Part shown: piece by piece, positions 51,814 to 60,995 of the stretch | How positions within the stretch are numbered: the stretch's first letter is position 1 | How the letters are laid out: each line of letters starts with the position of its first letter | Source of the DNA: Brumimicrobium aurantiacum | Lineage (GTDB): Bacteria; Bacteroidota; Bacteroidia; Flavobacteriales_D; Crocinitomicaceae | Reading direction: 5' to 3' | DNA: 64,000 bases | Assembly: GCF_003402975.1 (NCBI RefSeq) | Contig: NZ_QURB01000007.1 | Coordinates: 124,001-188,000 of the forward strand | Position numbers and translations under genes: made by a program | Notes under the pieces: model-generated | Databases searched by the model: none | The model's input: the letters and a program-made list of their open reading frames with translations, nothing else | What the model was told of the DNA's origin: nothing

Positions 51814-53213
51814 TTAAAGACAAAGGATATAGCTATTATAATTATTTTTTATTCCTCTCATTATTTTTAATCGCGGGATATTTTATTACTTCTCTTTATT
51901 TGATGAATCGCTCGTCTCGTTCTGGTAAGCAGGCTGAGATGTTTGGTTATACTGTAGAAAAAACCAATAAAGTGATTCAACAAGTTACCCAATTAGAAAC
52001 TTCTGCTTACAGTTTTATTCTAACAAAAGGGAAAAGAAGTAAAGCGATTTACTTGCATAAAAAAGAAGGTCTTCTTAAAGATGTTGATAAACTGATCAAC
52101 CACTGTCTAAAATTAGAATTACCTTTTCATGAAACAGAAAAATTAAATAAGCTGATTATTCAACGTATTAAGACGCTAGAATATTTAATGAGCGAAGAAA
52201 ATATGTCTTCTGATCATCAAATTGAACATATGGCTTTCGGTAATGAAACAACATTACAAATCTTAAACACCTTGAAAAAGATTCGATCTGTGAATGGACA
52301 GATGCGTGAAAGTAACCAAAGAGATGCTAAAATTGCAAATCGAAATGCGATGGTTTTACTGGCAATTTTTGGTGCGATTATGATTTTGATCGTATTCATT
52401 AGCTTCTTTAAAATGAGAAAAGAAATCATGAGAAGTGAGCGTTACCTTAAAGAAATTAATCAAATTAATTTTGAATTGAGTTCCATGAACGAAAATCTTG
52501 AGAATTTCGCATACGTGGCTTCACATGATTTAAATGAACCACTACGAAAAATCAAAACTTTTGGAGATTTAATCGAAATTGAACTGAGTAATGAAGAAAT
52601 AAGCAGAGAAACAATTGTTCAACATGTTAATCGTATGCAATCTGCATCAACGAGAATGCAAGATTTGATAGAAGATCTACTTTCCTATTCTCGAATTTCT
52701 AGAGATTATGAAATCAATAAGAAAATCGACTTAAATAAAGAAGTTTTAACGGTTTTAAGTGATTTAGAAATTAGTATAAAAGAAAATAATGCCGAAATCA
52801 TAATTAATCGATTACCACATGAAATTTTAGCTGACGAAGTACAAATGCGTCAATTATTTCAGAATTTAATCAGTAATGCAATTAAATTTAAGAAAGCCGA
52901 CCAAGACCCGATTGTAAAAATAGACAGCGAAAGAGTTATTGCTCGTCAAACTGGAATTGAAGAGCTTCAGGCTTATGACAATAAAGAATATTGGAAGATT
53001 TCGGTTAATGATAACGGTATTGGTTTTGAAGAACAATATTCAGAAAAGGTATTTGCTGTTTTTCAACGACTACATGGACGATCTGCTTATGAAGGTACAG
53101 GGATTGGTTTGTCGATCTGTAAAAAGATAGCTGAAAATCACAATGGTTCAATTTCAGTAATTTCAAAGATTGGAGAAGGAGCAACTTTTGAAATTTATTT
53201 ACCCGTAACATGA
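51810..53213 (+). CDS. CHASE3-domain sensor histidine kinase
   Basis: The 467-residue protein has a first membrane segment (about 11-31), an extracytoplasmic CHASE3 four-helix domain (about 40-175), a second membrane segment (about 181-200) and a long signalling helix. The HisKA phospho-acceptor is His239 in VASHDLNEPLRKIKTF. The ATPase has N box NLISNAIKFKK, G1 DNGIGF, F box and G2 GTGIGLSICKKI. It overlaps the activator gene by 4 nt and should phosphorylate one of the neighbouring receivers. Confidence 0.95.
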   Translation: MIKDKGYSYYNYFLFLSLFLIAGYFITSLYLMNRSSRSGKQAEMFGYTVEKTNKVIQQVTQLETSAYSFILTKGKRSKAIYLHKKEGLLKDVDKLINHCLKLELPFHETEKLNKLIIQRIKTLEYLMSEENMSSDHQIEHMAFGNETTLQILNTLKKIRSVNGQMRESNQRDAKIANRNAMVLLAIFGAIMILIVFISFFKMRKEIMRSERYLKEINQINFELSSMNENLENFAYVASHDLNEPLRKIKTFGDLIEIELSNEEISRETIVQHVNRMQSASTRMQDLIEDLLSYSRISRDYEINKKIDLNKEVLTVLSDLEISIKENNAEIIINRLPHEILADEVQMRQLFQNLISNAIKFKKADQDPIVKIDSERVIARQTGIEELQAYDNKEYWKISVNDNGIGFEEQYSEKVFAVFQRLHGRSAYEGTGIGLSICKKIAENHNGSISVISKIGEGATFEIYLPVT

Positions 53214-53217
53214 TGCT

Positions 53218-54660
53218 ATGAGTTTAAAAGTATTGATTATCGACGATGATGAAGATGACTATGTGATTATGAGTCATTATTTGTCTAAAATTAAAACCGA
53301 AGAATATGATGTTTTTTGGTGTAATGATTTTGACCTTGCGGAACAAGAAATTTTGAAAGATGAACATCATATTTATTTAATTGATCATTTTCTAGGTAAA
53401 GGTGAAGGTATTCAAATTATAGAAAGAATACGTGAACGTGGTATTCTTAAACCAATGATTTTATTGACAGGTTCTTCAAACTATGCCGTTGATGAAGAAG
53501 CAATGTCAAAAGGAGCCTCTGATTTTTTAATCAAAAAAGAAGTACGTGTTGATACTTTAGAGCGGGCCATGCGTTATGCTTTGGAAAGATATAATCAGGA
53601 AAAGAACATAAGAGCTCAAGAAAAAAAGTACAGAAGCCTTTTTGAATTAAGTCTAGAACCTTTTTTGGTCCTTAATTCAAATATGTGTGTTACAGAATAT
53701 AATGCAGCTTTTTTAGATGTTTTCCACGATGCTAATACGCCAACACAATTACTTCAAAATACTTGTTTTAGTCAACTTTTTAAATACGAATTTGATTTCA
53801 ATTCTTTAAAAAATCAATTGAACAAGGATGGCTTTGTGAAAGGTTTTAAAACAACTTTAGTCAATAAAGGTGTTGATGTGGTAGTTGTTTTATCAATTGC
53901 CCACATCCCTTATGGAACGGATGGAGATAAAGCTTATCACGTGGCCATTAGTGACTTAACAAAGTTGATGGAACAAGAGGCAGAGTTAAAAAAGGTAGAG
54001 AAAATGAGTATGTCTGGTCGTATGGCACGAATGATTGCGCATGAGGTACGTAATCCATTGACCAATATTCGATTGGCTGTTAGTGAATTGTCTGTAATTT
54101 CCTCTGACGAAGATGAAAAATCTGATAAAAAGCTTTTGGAACAGATGATAGACCGAAATACCATTCGTATATCCGATTTGATTGATGATCTACTCAAGTC
54201 TGCGCGTCCTCCTGAGTTAGAATTGGTCAATACTGAATTGAGAAAGGTGTTGGATGCAGCAATTCAATTTTGTGATGATAGGGTGAAATTATTAAATGTT
54301 CAATTGACACTTGATTATTGCGATGATGTTTTTGAAGGTTATTGGGATCCAGAAAAACTTAAGATTGCCTTGGTGAATATCATCATCAATGCTATTGAAG
54401 CAATGGCCGATAAAGAAAATCCAGAACTTTTAATAACCTTAACTAAAGAAGGAAACCGACCAGTGATTTTAATTAAAGATAATGGGAAAGGTATGGATGA
54501 AGAAACCCAAACAAATTTATTTGATCCATTTTTTACCAAAAGAAAAGATGGTCTTGGTTTAGGAATGACTGCTACATTGAACATTATCAACATGCATAAA
54601 GGAAAAGTTGTTGTAAATTCTACAGAAGGACACGGGACGAAATTTAAAGTGACCCTTTAA
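53218..54660 (+). CDS. Hybrid protein: receiver - PAS - histidine kinase
   Basis: The 480-residue protein starts with a receiver (Asp10-Asp12, phospho-Asp56 in IYLIDHFLGKGEGI, but the usual Lys is in SDFLIKKEV). A PAS domain (about 137-245) follows, then HisKA with His275 (ARMIAHEVRNPLTNIRLAV). The HATPase has N box NIIINAIEAMAD, G1 DNGKGM and G2 GLGLGMTATLNII. The kinase is soluble, so its signal is internal or comes through phosphorylation of its own receiver by the CHASE3 kinase upstream. It starts 4 nt after that gene and its 3' end overlaps the converging gene by 17 nt. Confidence 0.94.
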   Translation: MSLKVLIIDDDEDDYVIMSHYLSKIKTEEYDVFWCNDFDLAEQEILKDEHHIYLIDHFLGKGEGIQIIERIRERGILKPMILLTGSSNYAVDEEAMSKGASDFLIKKEVRVDTLERAMRYALERYNQEKNIRAQEKKYRSLFELSLEPFLVLNSNMCVTEYNAAFLDVFHDANTPTQLLQNTCFSQLFKYEFDFNSLKNQLNKDGFVKGFKTTLVNKGVDVVVVLSIAHIPYGTDGDKAYHVAISDLTKLMEQEAELKKVEKMSMSGRMARMIAHEVRNPLTNIRLAVSELSVISSDEDEKSDKKLLEQMIDRNTIRISDLIDDLLKSARPPELELVNTELRKVLDAAIQFCDDRVKLLNVQLTLDYCDDVFEGYWDPEKLKIALVNIIINAIEAMADKENPELLITLTKEGNRPVILIKDNGKGMDEETQTNLFDPFFTKRKDGLGLGMTATLNIINMHKGKVVVNSTEGHGTKFKVTL

Positions 54661-56173
54661 TCCACTTTTGCTTTAATTTTTTGTAGTCTAATTTCATTGC
54701 AAGCAATATTAGTATAGCAATGTGAGCAGGAATGATATATCTAACTATTGCTCCTGATACTGGTGTTGTCCAGCCCACAATCATAGCCACAAATGCCCCA
54801 AAAAGTGAAAGTGTAATCAAAATTCTTTTATCGCTCTGATTTAAGGATCTTGGATAAATAACAAAGGACATTATAAAAAGTATGATAAAAAGAATGTTTT
54901 CAATAAATGCAGGATATTGCAACCATGTGCTTTTGCGATTAGGAATAGGTTGTACGAAGGAGTTGTAAATGGCTTCAGGAATATTTTTAATCATTTGCCA
55001 ATAATCATCTTTGATCAATGTAACATCAACTTTACTACCCGTTTTAGCAAGAGAAAGGTAAATGGAATATGTTTTACCAACTTCATTTAGTTGCATCGGA
55101 AAGCGTTCAAAATTTTCATTTTTCTTCATATAATATGCTCCAACCGGCTCGATTAATGTAGCAGTATTATTCTTGAATTCAAAATGATCCCTATTGGAAT
55201 GATAGATGTAGTAATAATGTTTATCATCTCCATTCAAATACAAACCTCCATCACGTAAATTGATAAAATCTTCTTGTTGATTTGCAATGATATATGCAAT
55301 CTTGTCACCATATCCACTTACGGCTAAAATTGAAATTCCCAGTGCCAAATAAAAAGATAATGAAAGCCAAAGATTTTTAAATAACCTACTGAAAATAAAG
55401 TGATAAATTAAGGCTGCAAGCAGACAAATCAATGCATAGGGTTTTATGCTTACTGTTAAAAGTAATCCTATGATGATTCTCCATAACCTTCTAGAAGGTG
55501 AGAGATTATCAAACAAAGCTCTGATTAAGATAAATAATCCAAAAATCATAAGCGGTTCTTTGATAATGCTGCTACTCCAAAATGCTAAACTTGGGGCTAG
55601 TGTTAATGCTACAAGTAATATCCATTGGGGAATATTAGACTTCTTTTTAAGCCATTGAAAAACATCAACGCCACCCATAAAAGAAGCAAAACTAAAAAAG
55701 AGGAAATGAATAAAAACCTCTCCATTTGAAATGAAATAGAGTAATGCGTTAATGCGTAAAATATGTCTAGAATCATTGGGTAAAAAACGATCACCTCCAT
55801 TCCAATGACTTGTCGCCTCTAGGTATTTATTGATCAACTCAGGGTCATTATTTAATCCGAATAAGAATTGAAAAAATGCCTTTGGTGAAGCGTAAAAGAC
55901 ATCGTGTAGAATTCTACTTTCATTAAAGAACATTCCCGCATCAGCGGTTAATTCACCTCCTCCATAATGATAGGTGTAGACATATAAGAAAAACAGTGCG
56001 AATCCTATCTTGACTAGAAATAAACCAGGTAAAGTGTATACAGGCAAATCAAGAATATGCTTTTTGTTGATTGAATAAGTCAACCATAAAAAAAGTAGGG
56101 TATAAAATGCTATTAGAATAATGCCCAAGAATCTATTTTTGTCCAAAAATAGAAAACATATTTGTAAACACAC
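54644..56173 (-). CDS. Polytopic membrane protein, glycosyltransferase-like, function unknown
   Basis: The 509-residue frame begins at a GTG (56173); a TTG nine codons later is an alternative. It shows about ten to twelve membrane segments and a large soluble loop (about residues 280-400). DAGMFFNESRILHDVF near the N-terminus and SIIKEPLMIFGLFILIRA are reminiscent of dolichyl-phosphate-mannose or GT-C-type glycosyltransferases or polysaccharide-ligase-like proteins. I could not pick out a decisive catalytic motif. It overlaps the kinase gene at its 3' end by 17 nt. Confidence 0.7.
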   Translation of the reverse strand: MCLQICFLFLDKNRFLGIILIAFYTLLFLWLTYSINKKHILDLPVYTLPGLFLVKIGFALFFLYVYTYHYGGGELTADAGMFFNESRILHDVFYASPKAFFQFLFGLNNDPELINKYLEATSHWNGGDRFLPNDSRHILRINALLYFISNGEVFIHFLFFSFASFMGGVDVFQWLKKKSNIPQWILLVALTLAPSLAFWSSSIIKEPLMIFGLFILIRALFDNLSPSRRLWRIIIGLLLTVSIKPYALICLLAALIYHFIFSRLFKNLWLSLSFYLALGISILAVSGYGDKIAYIIANQQEDFINLRDGGLYLNGDDKHYYYIYHSNRDHFEFKNNTATLIEPVGAYYMKKNENFERFPMQLNEVGKTYSIYLSLAKTGSKVDVTLIKDDYWQMIKNIPEAIYNSFVQPIPNRKSTWLQYPAFIENILFIILFIMSFVIYPRSLNQSDKRILITLSLFGAFVAMIVGWTTPVSGAIVRYIIPAHIAILILLAMKLDYKKLKQKWIKGSL

Positions 56174-56276
56174 CTTTATTGGTGTTCTGTGACTTCATTT
56201 TAGTATCCTTTTTTTGAAATTCTACAATCTTATTAAAACTTTTAGAATAGGTTTAAACTTATGTTAATTGTTTCTT

Positions 56277-56284
56277 TATTTTTG
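56277..56284 (+). promoter_or_regulatory. Probable -7 promoter element very close to the pcm start codon
   Basis: TATTTTTG fits TAnnTTTG and ends only 5 nt before the ATG of pcm (56290). Transcription would start at or near the ATG, which suggests a leaderless message. No clear TTTG is at -33. Confidence 0.4.
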
Positions 56285-56289
56285 CTACG

Positions 56290-56934
56290 ATGATAGACAG
56301 TTATAGACATAAAGGCATGCGCAGGCAGCTGATCGAAGAGTTACAGTTAAAAGGGATTAACAATCAAAAAGTGCTTGATGCATTTGATAAAGTGCCGAGA
56401 CACTTTTTTTTGGATTCATCTTTTATGAATCAAGCCTATACAAATATTGCTTTTCAAATTGGTGCCGGACAAACCATTAGTCATCCTTATACTGTTGCTT
56501 TCCAAACGACATTACTTGGGTTGGAACGTGGTCATCGTGTACTTGAAATTGGAACAGGATCAGGTTTTCAAACGGCAATCTTATGTGCCATCGGTGCCCG
56601 AGTGGTCTCGATAGAACGTCAAAAAGAACTTTTCATAAAAGCAAAACCGATTATTACTCATTTAGGGTATTCGCCTAATCTATTTTATGGTGATGGTTAT
56701 AAAGGCAAGGTTTCTTATGCTCCGTACGATTCTATTTTGGTAACCTGTGGAGCTCCATTTATTCCGCAAGAGTTAAAAGACCAATTGAAAGTAGGTGGTA
56801 AGCTTGTGATTCCAATTGGTGGAGATGGTAAGCAGATTATGACACGACTGATTAAACTAGGTGAGGATGAATGGAAAACAGAAACTTTTGGAGACTTTAG
56901 TTTTGTTCCAATGTTGAAAAAAACAGCTAAATAA
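56290..56934 (+). CDS. pcm: Protein-L-isoaspartate O-methyltransferase
   Basis: Pcm methylates L-isoaspartyl residues in aged proteins so that they can revert to aspartate. The 214-residue protein has the family start DSYRHKGMRRQLIEELQLKGI, the VPRHFFLDS segment, the GAGQTISHPYTVAFQT substrate-site motif and the SAM-binding motif VLEIGTGSGFQTAILCAIG. The first Met agrees with the family start. Its stop overlaps the next ATG (TAATG), which couples the unknown gene at 56934 to it. Confidence 0.96.
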   Translation: MIDSYRHKGMRRQLIEELQLKGINNQKVLDAFDKVPRHFFLDSSFMNQAYTNIAFQIGAGQTISHPYTVAFQTTLLGLERGHRVLEIGTGSGFQTAILCAIGARVVSIERQKELFIKAKPIITHLGYSPNLFYGDGYKGKVSYAPYDSILVTCGAPFIPQELKDQLKVGGKLVIPIGGDGKQIMTRLIKLGEDEWKTETFGDFSFVPMLKKTAK

Positions 56935-57638
56935 TGAGGGAGTTATTACCGTTAACTATTTCCAGTAGCATTTCAGCTAAGCCTTCGGTATTGTTAACGC
57001 CCGAATTTGAAAAGTTTACTTTTATACAACCCTTAAACTCAGATTTTATTCTAGCCCAAACAATTTATTCTTTATTACATAAACACTTTAAAATTGAAAC
57101 TCTTGAAGCAGGAAAGTTTAAATTGAATCAGGTGAATTATTTGTTAGCAAAAGAACATGAAGGCATCGTAAATGTGGATAATTGGATCGATTGCTTATGG
57201 ACCTCAAAACGAAAATTCAATCATTTATTGAATCCCGATAAATTGTTTGTGATGTATTTAGTTAATCTGTTTTTTCCTGTTTTTGGTGAAACAAAAAAAC
57301 TGCTATTGCCTGGTAAAAAAGATAGATTTGTAGTGGATGCTTATCCAATATTGACCAATAAAGAAGGAATTTATTTCAAGACAATTGATTTGAATCAGTT
57401 GGGTATTACGCAATTTGAATTTAAAAGCCTATTTGCCTATCTTCGTGATGATTTACCACAAATCCTTGATGATTTCTCTGTTTTACATCATGATAATCTT
57501 TATAAAGACTTAAAATATCAAGTAAGTTTATATCCTTCTATAAGAAATAAATATTGGAATGAACTGAAGAAATGCTTTGAACCTGATTTTAAAACTTTTG
57601 CATTTGCAGAAGTCGAAAATTATCTATTGAAACTGTAA
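56934..57638 (+). CDS. Unknown cytoplasmic protein coupled to pcm
   Basis: The 234-residue protein has no signal peptide or membrane segment and no family I recognise. Visible stretches are LTISSSISAKPSVLLTPEF, ILAQTIYSLLHKHFKIET, and AYPILTNKEGIYFKTIDLNQLGITQFEFKSL. Predicted structure is mixed alpha/beta. Its start shares a base with the pcm stop and the next gene begins 2 nt after its stop, so the three are cotranslated. A partner role with the following DUF3037-like protein is plausible. Confidence 0.75.
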   Translation: MRELLPLTISSSISAKPSVLLTPEFEKFTFIQPLNSDFILAQTIYSLLHKHFKIETLEAGKFKLNQVNYLLAKEHEGIVNVDNWIDCLWTSKRKFNHLLNPDKLFVMYLVNLFFPVFGETKKLLLPGKKDRFVVDAYPILTNKEGIYFKTIDLNQLGITQFEFKSLFAYLRDDLPQILDDFSVLHHDNLYKDLKYQVSLYPSIRNKYWNELKKCFEPDFKTFAFAEVENYLLKL

Positions 57639-57640
57639 CT

Positions 57641-58405
57641 ATGGAATCATTTTATTCAATTATCTATTATAAAACCAATCCATTAACGGATGAATTAGTG
57701 AGTATTGGAATTTTAGCTGGTGGAGGAGAAGGTCCATTTATGTTTGTTTCTGATGCAAGACTTGACTTGCTTAAGAAAACTTTACATCCCAATACATTTT
57801 TGTCTGTTCGTCGACACCTTAAATTTTTGCTTGAAAAGGTAAATAAACACCGTAATGAAGAAGGGGGGATTTTACTTTTTGATCCTATATTTTCTGTGGA
57901 ACAAATGGAGTCTCTTGCTAAGAAAACCAAAGGAGCCATGGTGTATAGTCAACCCACAACAATTAATGAATGGCTAGATGAAAAGTTTTTTAAAAATCTA
58001 TCAAACGCATTTTTCGGGGAGAATATCAAAAGTAAATCCAAAAAGAAAAAGGTTTTTCATTTAAAATGGAAAGCATTCTACAATTCTACTAAGTTTTTAG
58101 ACTGGGAGAGAGATATTGCGATTTCTAATTTGATAGATTCCTCACCACTCAATATAAAAATTGACTTGGTGAATTTATCTAAGAAAGAAGTCATAAAAGG
58201 AATTGACTTTGATTTAAGTGAAACAAGCTTAAATAGAAAGCTTTATGAATTAGAGTTGATTGCTAATGCTTTACCCGATTATCAAGTTAAAGTTGTTTAT
58301 CCCACGCCGAAGAAAAATACTGGTAAATCAGCCTTTGATACACTTCAAAAAAAGGAGATAGCTTTACAATTCGAAAAATTTAGTGAGTTAAAAAAAATGA
58401 ACTAA
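57641..58405 (+). CDS. DUF3037-like protein of unknown function
   Basis: The first ~60 residues (FYSIIYYKTNPLTDELVSIGILAGGGEGPFMFVSDARLDLLKKTL) resemble DUF3037, whose members show a YSVIRYVPDPLRGE...NIGVIL pattern and often partner HipA-like kinases. The rest of the 254-residue protein, including the basic SKSKKKKVFHLKWKAFYNS, is not familiar. It sits 2 nt after the unknown gene at 56934 and 9 nt before the surface-protein gene. The family assignment is tentative. Confidence 0.6.
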   Translation: MESFYSIIYYKTNPLTDELVSIGILAGGGEGPFMFVSDARLDLLKKTLHPNTFLSVRRHLKFLLEKVNKHRNEEGGILLFDPIFSVEQMESLAKKTKGAMVYSQPTTINEWLDEKFFKNLSNAFFGENIKSKSKKKKVFHLKWKAFYNSTKFLDWERDIAISNLIDSSPLNIKIDLVNLSKKEVIKGIDFDLSETSLNRKLYELELIANALPDYQVKVVYPTPKKNTGKSAFDTLQKKEIALQFEKFSELKKMN

Positions 58406-58414
58406 ATTCACATC

Positions 58415-60745
58415 ATGAAAATATTATCACTACTCTTTCTCTTCATTACTTTTAATGTTTTTGCACAAGATTATAATTTAGACTCACTTTCACATGTCGA
58501 TTATGATGCCCTACACTCAACCAAATTGAATGATGTTTGGGGTTATACCGATGAAAATGGAAATGAATATGCTTTAGTTGGTGCAAGAAAAGGTGTGGGG
58601 ATTGTAGATATTAGTGATCCAGCAAATCCTGTTGAAGTATATTGGCACCAAGGATCCACAAGTGTATGGCGTGATATCAAAACTTACGGTGATTACGCGT
58701 ATGTTACAACAGAAGAGAATGATGGGCTTTTAATTATTGATATGAGTCCATTGCCCAATAATCCTATTGTTGATGTAACAAATTATTATAGTAGTACCAG
58801 TTACTGGACTTCAGCACATAATCTTTACATAGATGAAAATGGATATGCTTATATTTTTGGAGCAAATCGAGGAAATGGTGGTGCTATTATCTTAGACGTT
58901 TTTACCAATCCTATGGCTCCAATTGAAGTTGGAAGTTTTGATGATTGGTATATACATGATGGTTATGTGGTTGAGGATACATTATACGCAGCACATGTAA
59001 ATGATGGTTTCTTTACTATCATTGATGTGACAGATAAAATGAATCCAGTGGTATTGGGAAGTAAAGTAACGCCTTCAAGTTTTGCCCATAATATCTGGCC
59101 TACGGAGGATAGAAAATATGTTTTTACAACAGATGAAGTAAGCCGCGCTTTCCTTGCAGCTTATGATGTTTCAGATCCTAGTAATATTGTTGAAGTAGAC
59201 AGAATTCAATCAAGTCCAGGTAGTGAAGTTGTTCCTCATAATGCACATGTTAATGGAGATTTCCTCTATACTTCTTATTATGCTGATGGAATTGTAATTC
59301 ATGATATTTCAGATCCTGAAAACATGGTGGAAGTTGGACGATATGACACCTATCCAGGTACTGCTGATAATACGATTGGAAATTGGGGAGCTTTTCCTTT
59401 TTTTAATTCCGGGACGATTATCGCCACAGATATCGACAATGGTCTTTTTATTTTAGGGCCTAACTTTGATTATGCCTCAAAGGTAAATGGAACAATTACT
59501 GATGCCAATACCGGAAATCCAATTCAAGGAGCAGAAGTGACGATTTTAGGAGATGTTCAAAATGAATTCTCCAAAATTGATGGTAGCTATAAAACAGGAA
59601 TTGGTATTGCTGGAAGTTATACTGTGCGTTATGAAAAGTATGGCTATGTTCCTCAAGAAATCAGCTTAAATCTAACTTCTGGAGTAAGTGTACAACAAGA
59701 CGTTCAGTTGGTTCCTTTACCACAATATAATATTACGATAAATGTTGTGGACGAGTTGAATAATCCAGTTTTAGGTGCAAATGTAAAAATAAAACATGAA
59801 GGTGTTGTTTTTGAAATGCTTACAAATGGATTGGGTGAAGTTAACCAAAATGTAAGCTATGAAGATACATTTTTTGTAGCTGTTGGTCAATGGGGTAAAA
59901 TTACAGAGTGTAGGGAGGCTGTCTTTAGTGAAACCAACAACAGTTTGACATTGACCTTGAAAGAAGGTTATATGGACGATTTCACTTTTGATTTTGAATG
60001 GTCAACTACCTCAACAGCTCAAATGGGAGATTGGGAACGAGCAGTTCCTTTTAATAATATAGAACCCGGTTTTCAAACTTCTCCAGATGGTGATAGTCCA
60101 AATGATTGTGGAGAATCTAGTTATGTTACAGGAAATGAATTGGAAAATGTAGTTTACGAAGGTGAAGTAACTTTGATTTCCCCTGTTTTCGACCTGACAT
60201 CCTATTCAGATCCTTTTTTGAATTATGAAAGATGGTTCTTTTGTTATCACGGGTATGAAATATTTAACGATACGTTGAGAGTAGCCATCTCAAACGGAAC
60301 TGAAATTGTTGAAATAGATAAGCAAGGTTCAGTTTTTTCTGAGCTGGGAGTTTGGACACCAAAGTCATTCAGAGTTTCTGATCATATTACCCCAACTTCA
60401 ACAATGCAAATCTTTATTCAAACATCAAATTATGATGCGACAAATAATATCACCAATGCTGGTTTTGATAATTTCTATATTACCAATGAAAGTCCTTTGT
60501 ATACTGAATATTTAAATCAAGAAGAATCAAATATCAGAATATATCCAAATCCTTTCGAAAATGTATTTATAATAGAAGGAGTAGAGGAGGAGACAACACA
60601 GGTAAAATTATATTCACTGGATGGTAAAGCATTGCCATTTTCATCAAGTTACGACGGAGGAAAAATGTATATCAATGGAGCGAAGCTTCCAAAAGGAAGT
60701 TATTTTTTACATATCAATGAAGAGGTTTTCACAATCATCAAATAA
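58415..60745 (+). CDS. Choice-of-anchor-B (LVIVD-repeat) surface protein with T9SS type A sorting domain
   Basis: The 776-residue product has a signal peptide (KILSLLFLFITFNVFAQ) and a beta-propeller of LVIVD-type repeats (about 35-350) with VGIVDISDPANPVEV, LLIIDMSP, GAIILDVF and IVIHDISDPENMVEV. This is the choice-of-anchor-B family. Two carboxypeptidase-regulatory-like domains follow (about 355-430 and 432-500), then a jelly-roll or MAM-like domain (about 505-690) and a type A T9SS domain (NIRIYPNPFENVF...GKALPFSSSYDGGK). It is the last gene of the pcm operon by spacing. Confidence 0.88.
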   Translation: MKILSLLFLFITFNVFAQDYNLDSLSHVDYDALHSTKLNDVWGYTDENGNEYALVGARKGVGIVDISDPANPVEVYWHQGSTSVWRDIKTYGDYAYVTTEENDGLLIIDMSPLPNNPIVDVTNYYSSTSYWTSAHNLYIDENGYAYIFGANRGNGGAIILDVFTNPMAPIEVGSFDDWYIHDGYVVEDTLYAAHVNDGFFTIIDVTDKMNPVVLGSKVTPSSFAHNIWPTEDRKYVFTTDEVSRAFLAAYDVSDPSNIVEVDRIQSSPGSEVVPHNAHVNGDFLYTSYYADGIVIHDISDPENMVEVGRYDTYPGTADNTIGNWGAFPFFNSGTIIATDIDNGLFILGPNFDYASKVNGTITDANTGNPIQGAEVTILGDVQNEFSKIDGSYKTGIGIAGSYTVRYEKYGYVPQEISLNLTSGVSVQQDVQLVPLPQYNITINVVDELNNPVLGANVKIKHEGVVFEMLTNGLGEVNQNVSYEDTFFVAVGQWGKITECREAVFSETNNSLTLTLKEGYMDDFTFDFEWSTTSTAQMGDWERAVPFNNIEPGFQTSPDGDSPNDCGESSYVTGNELENVVYEGEVTLISPVFDLTSYSDPFLNYERWFFCYHGYEIFNDTLRVAISNGTEIVEIDKQGSVFSELGVWTPKSFRVSDHITPTSTMQIFIQTSNYDATNNITNAGFDNFYITNESPLYTEYLNQEESNIRIYPNPFENVFIIEGVEEETTQVKLYSLDGKALPFSSSYDGGKMYINGAKLPKGSYFLHINEEVFTIIK

Positions 60746-60768
60746 TTACATTGAATTCAAAAGATGCT

Positions 60769-60984
60769 TTATTGAGAGTTATTTGGTTTCTTGAAAAAGA
60801 TTTGCCATTCGATTACTAACCACAACAAAATGAAAATTAGTTGCACAGTTTGTAATTCGACACCTACATTCGCATGAAGAATGATATAAAAAATCAGATA
60901 TATCATAATTGGATAAAGAATGCGAACAATAAACTTTGCACCAATTGAAAGCTGACTCACTTTTCTACGTAAATTTTCAAGCAT
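60769..60984 (-). CDS. Small two-pass membrane protein
   Basis: The 71-residue protein starts with a basic amphipathic helix (LENLRRKVSQLSIGAKFIVR), then has two membrane segments (about 20-40 and 47-65). The end WQIFFKKPNNSQ is basic. It begins 11 nt downstream of the alpha/beta hydrolase gene stop, which supports a shared transcript. No function or family is recognised. Confidence 0.6.
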   Translation of the reverse strand: MLENLRRKVSQLSIGAKFIVRILYPIMIYLIFYIILHANVGVELQTVQLIFILLWLVIEWQIFFKKPNNSQ

Positions 60985-60995
60985 GGAGATAGTTG

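Noticed and set aside
56934-58405. HipA/HipB-type toxin-antitoxin system
   Set aside because: The second protein only resembles DUF3037 at its N-terminus, no HipB-like HTH is present and the first protein has no visible kinase motif. I keep it as an open question only.
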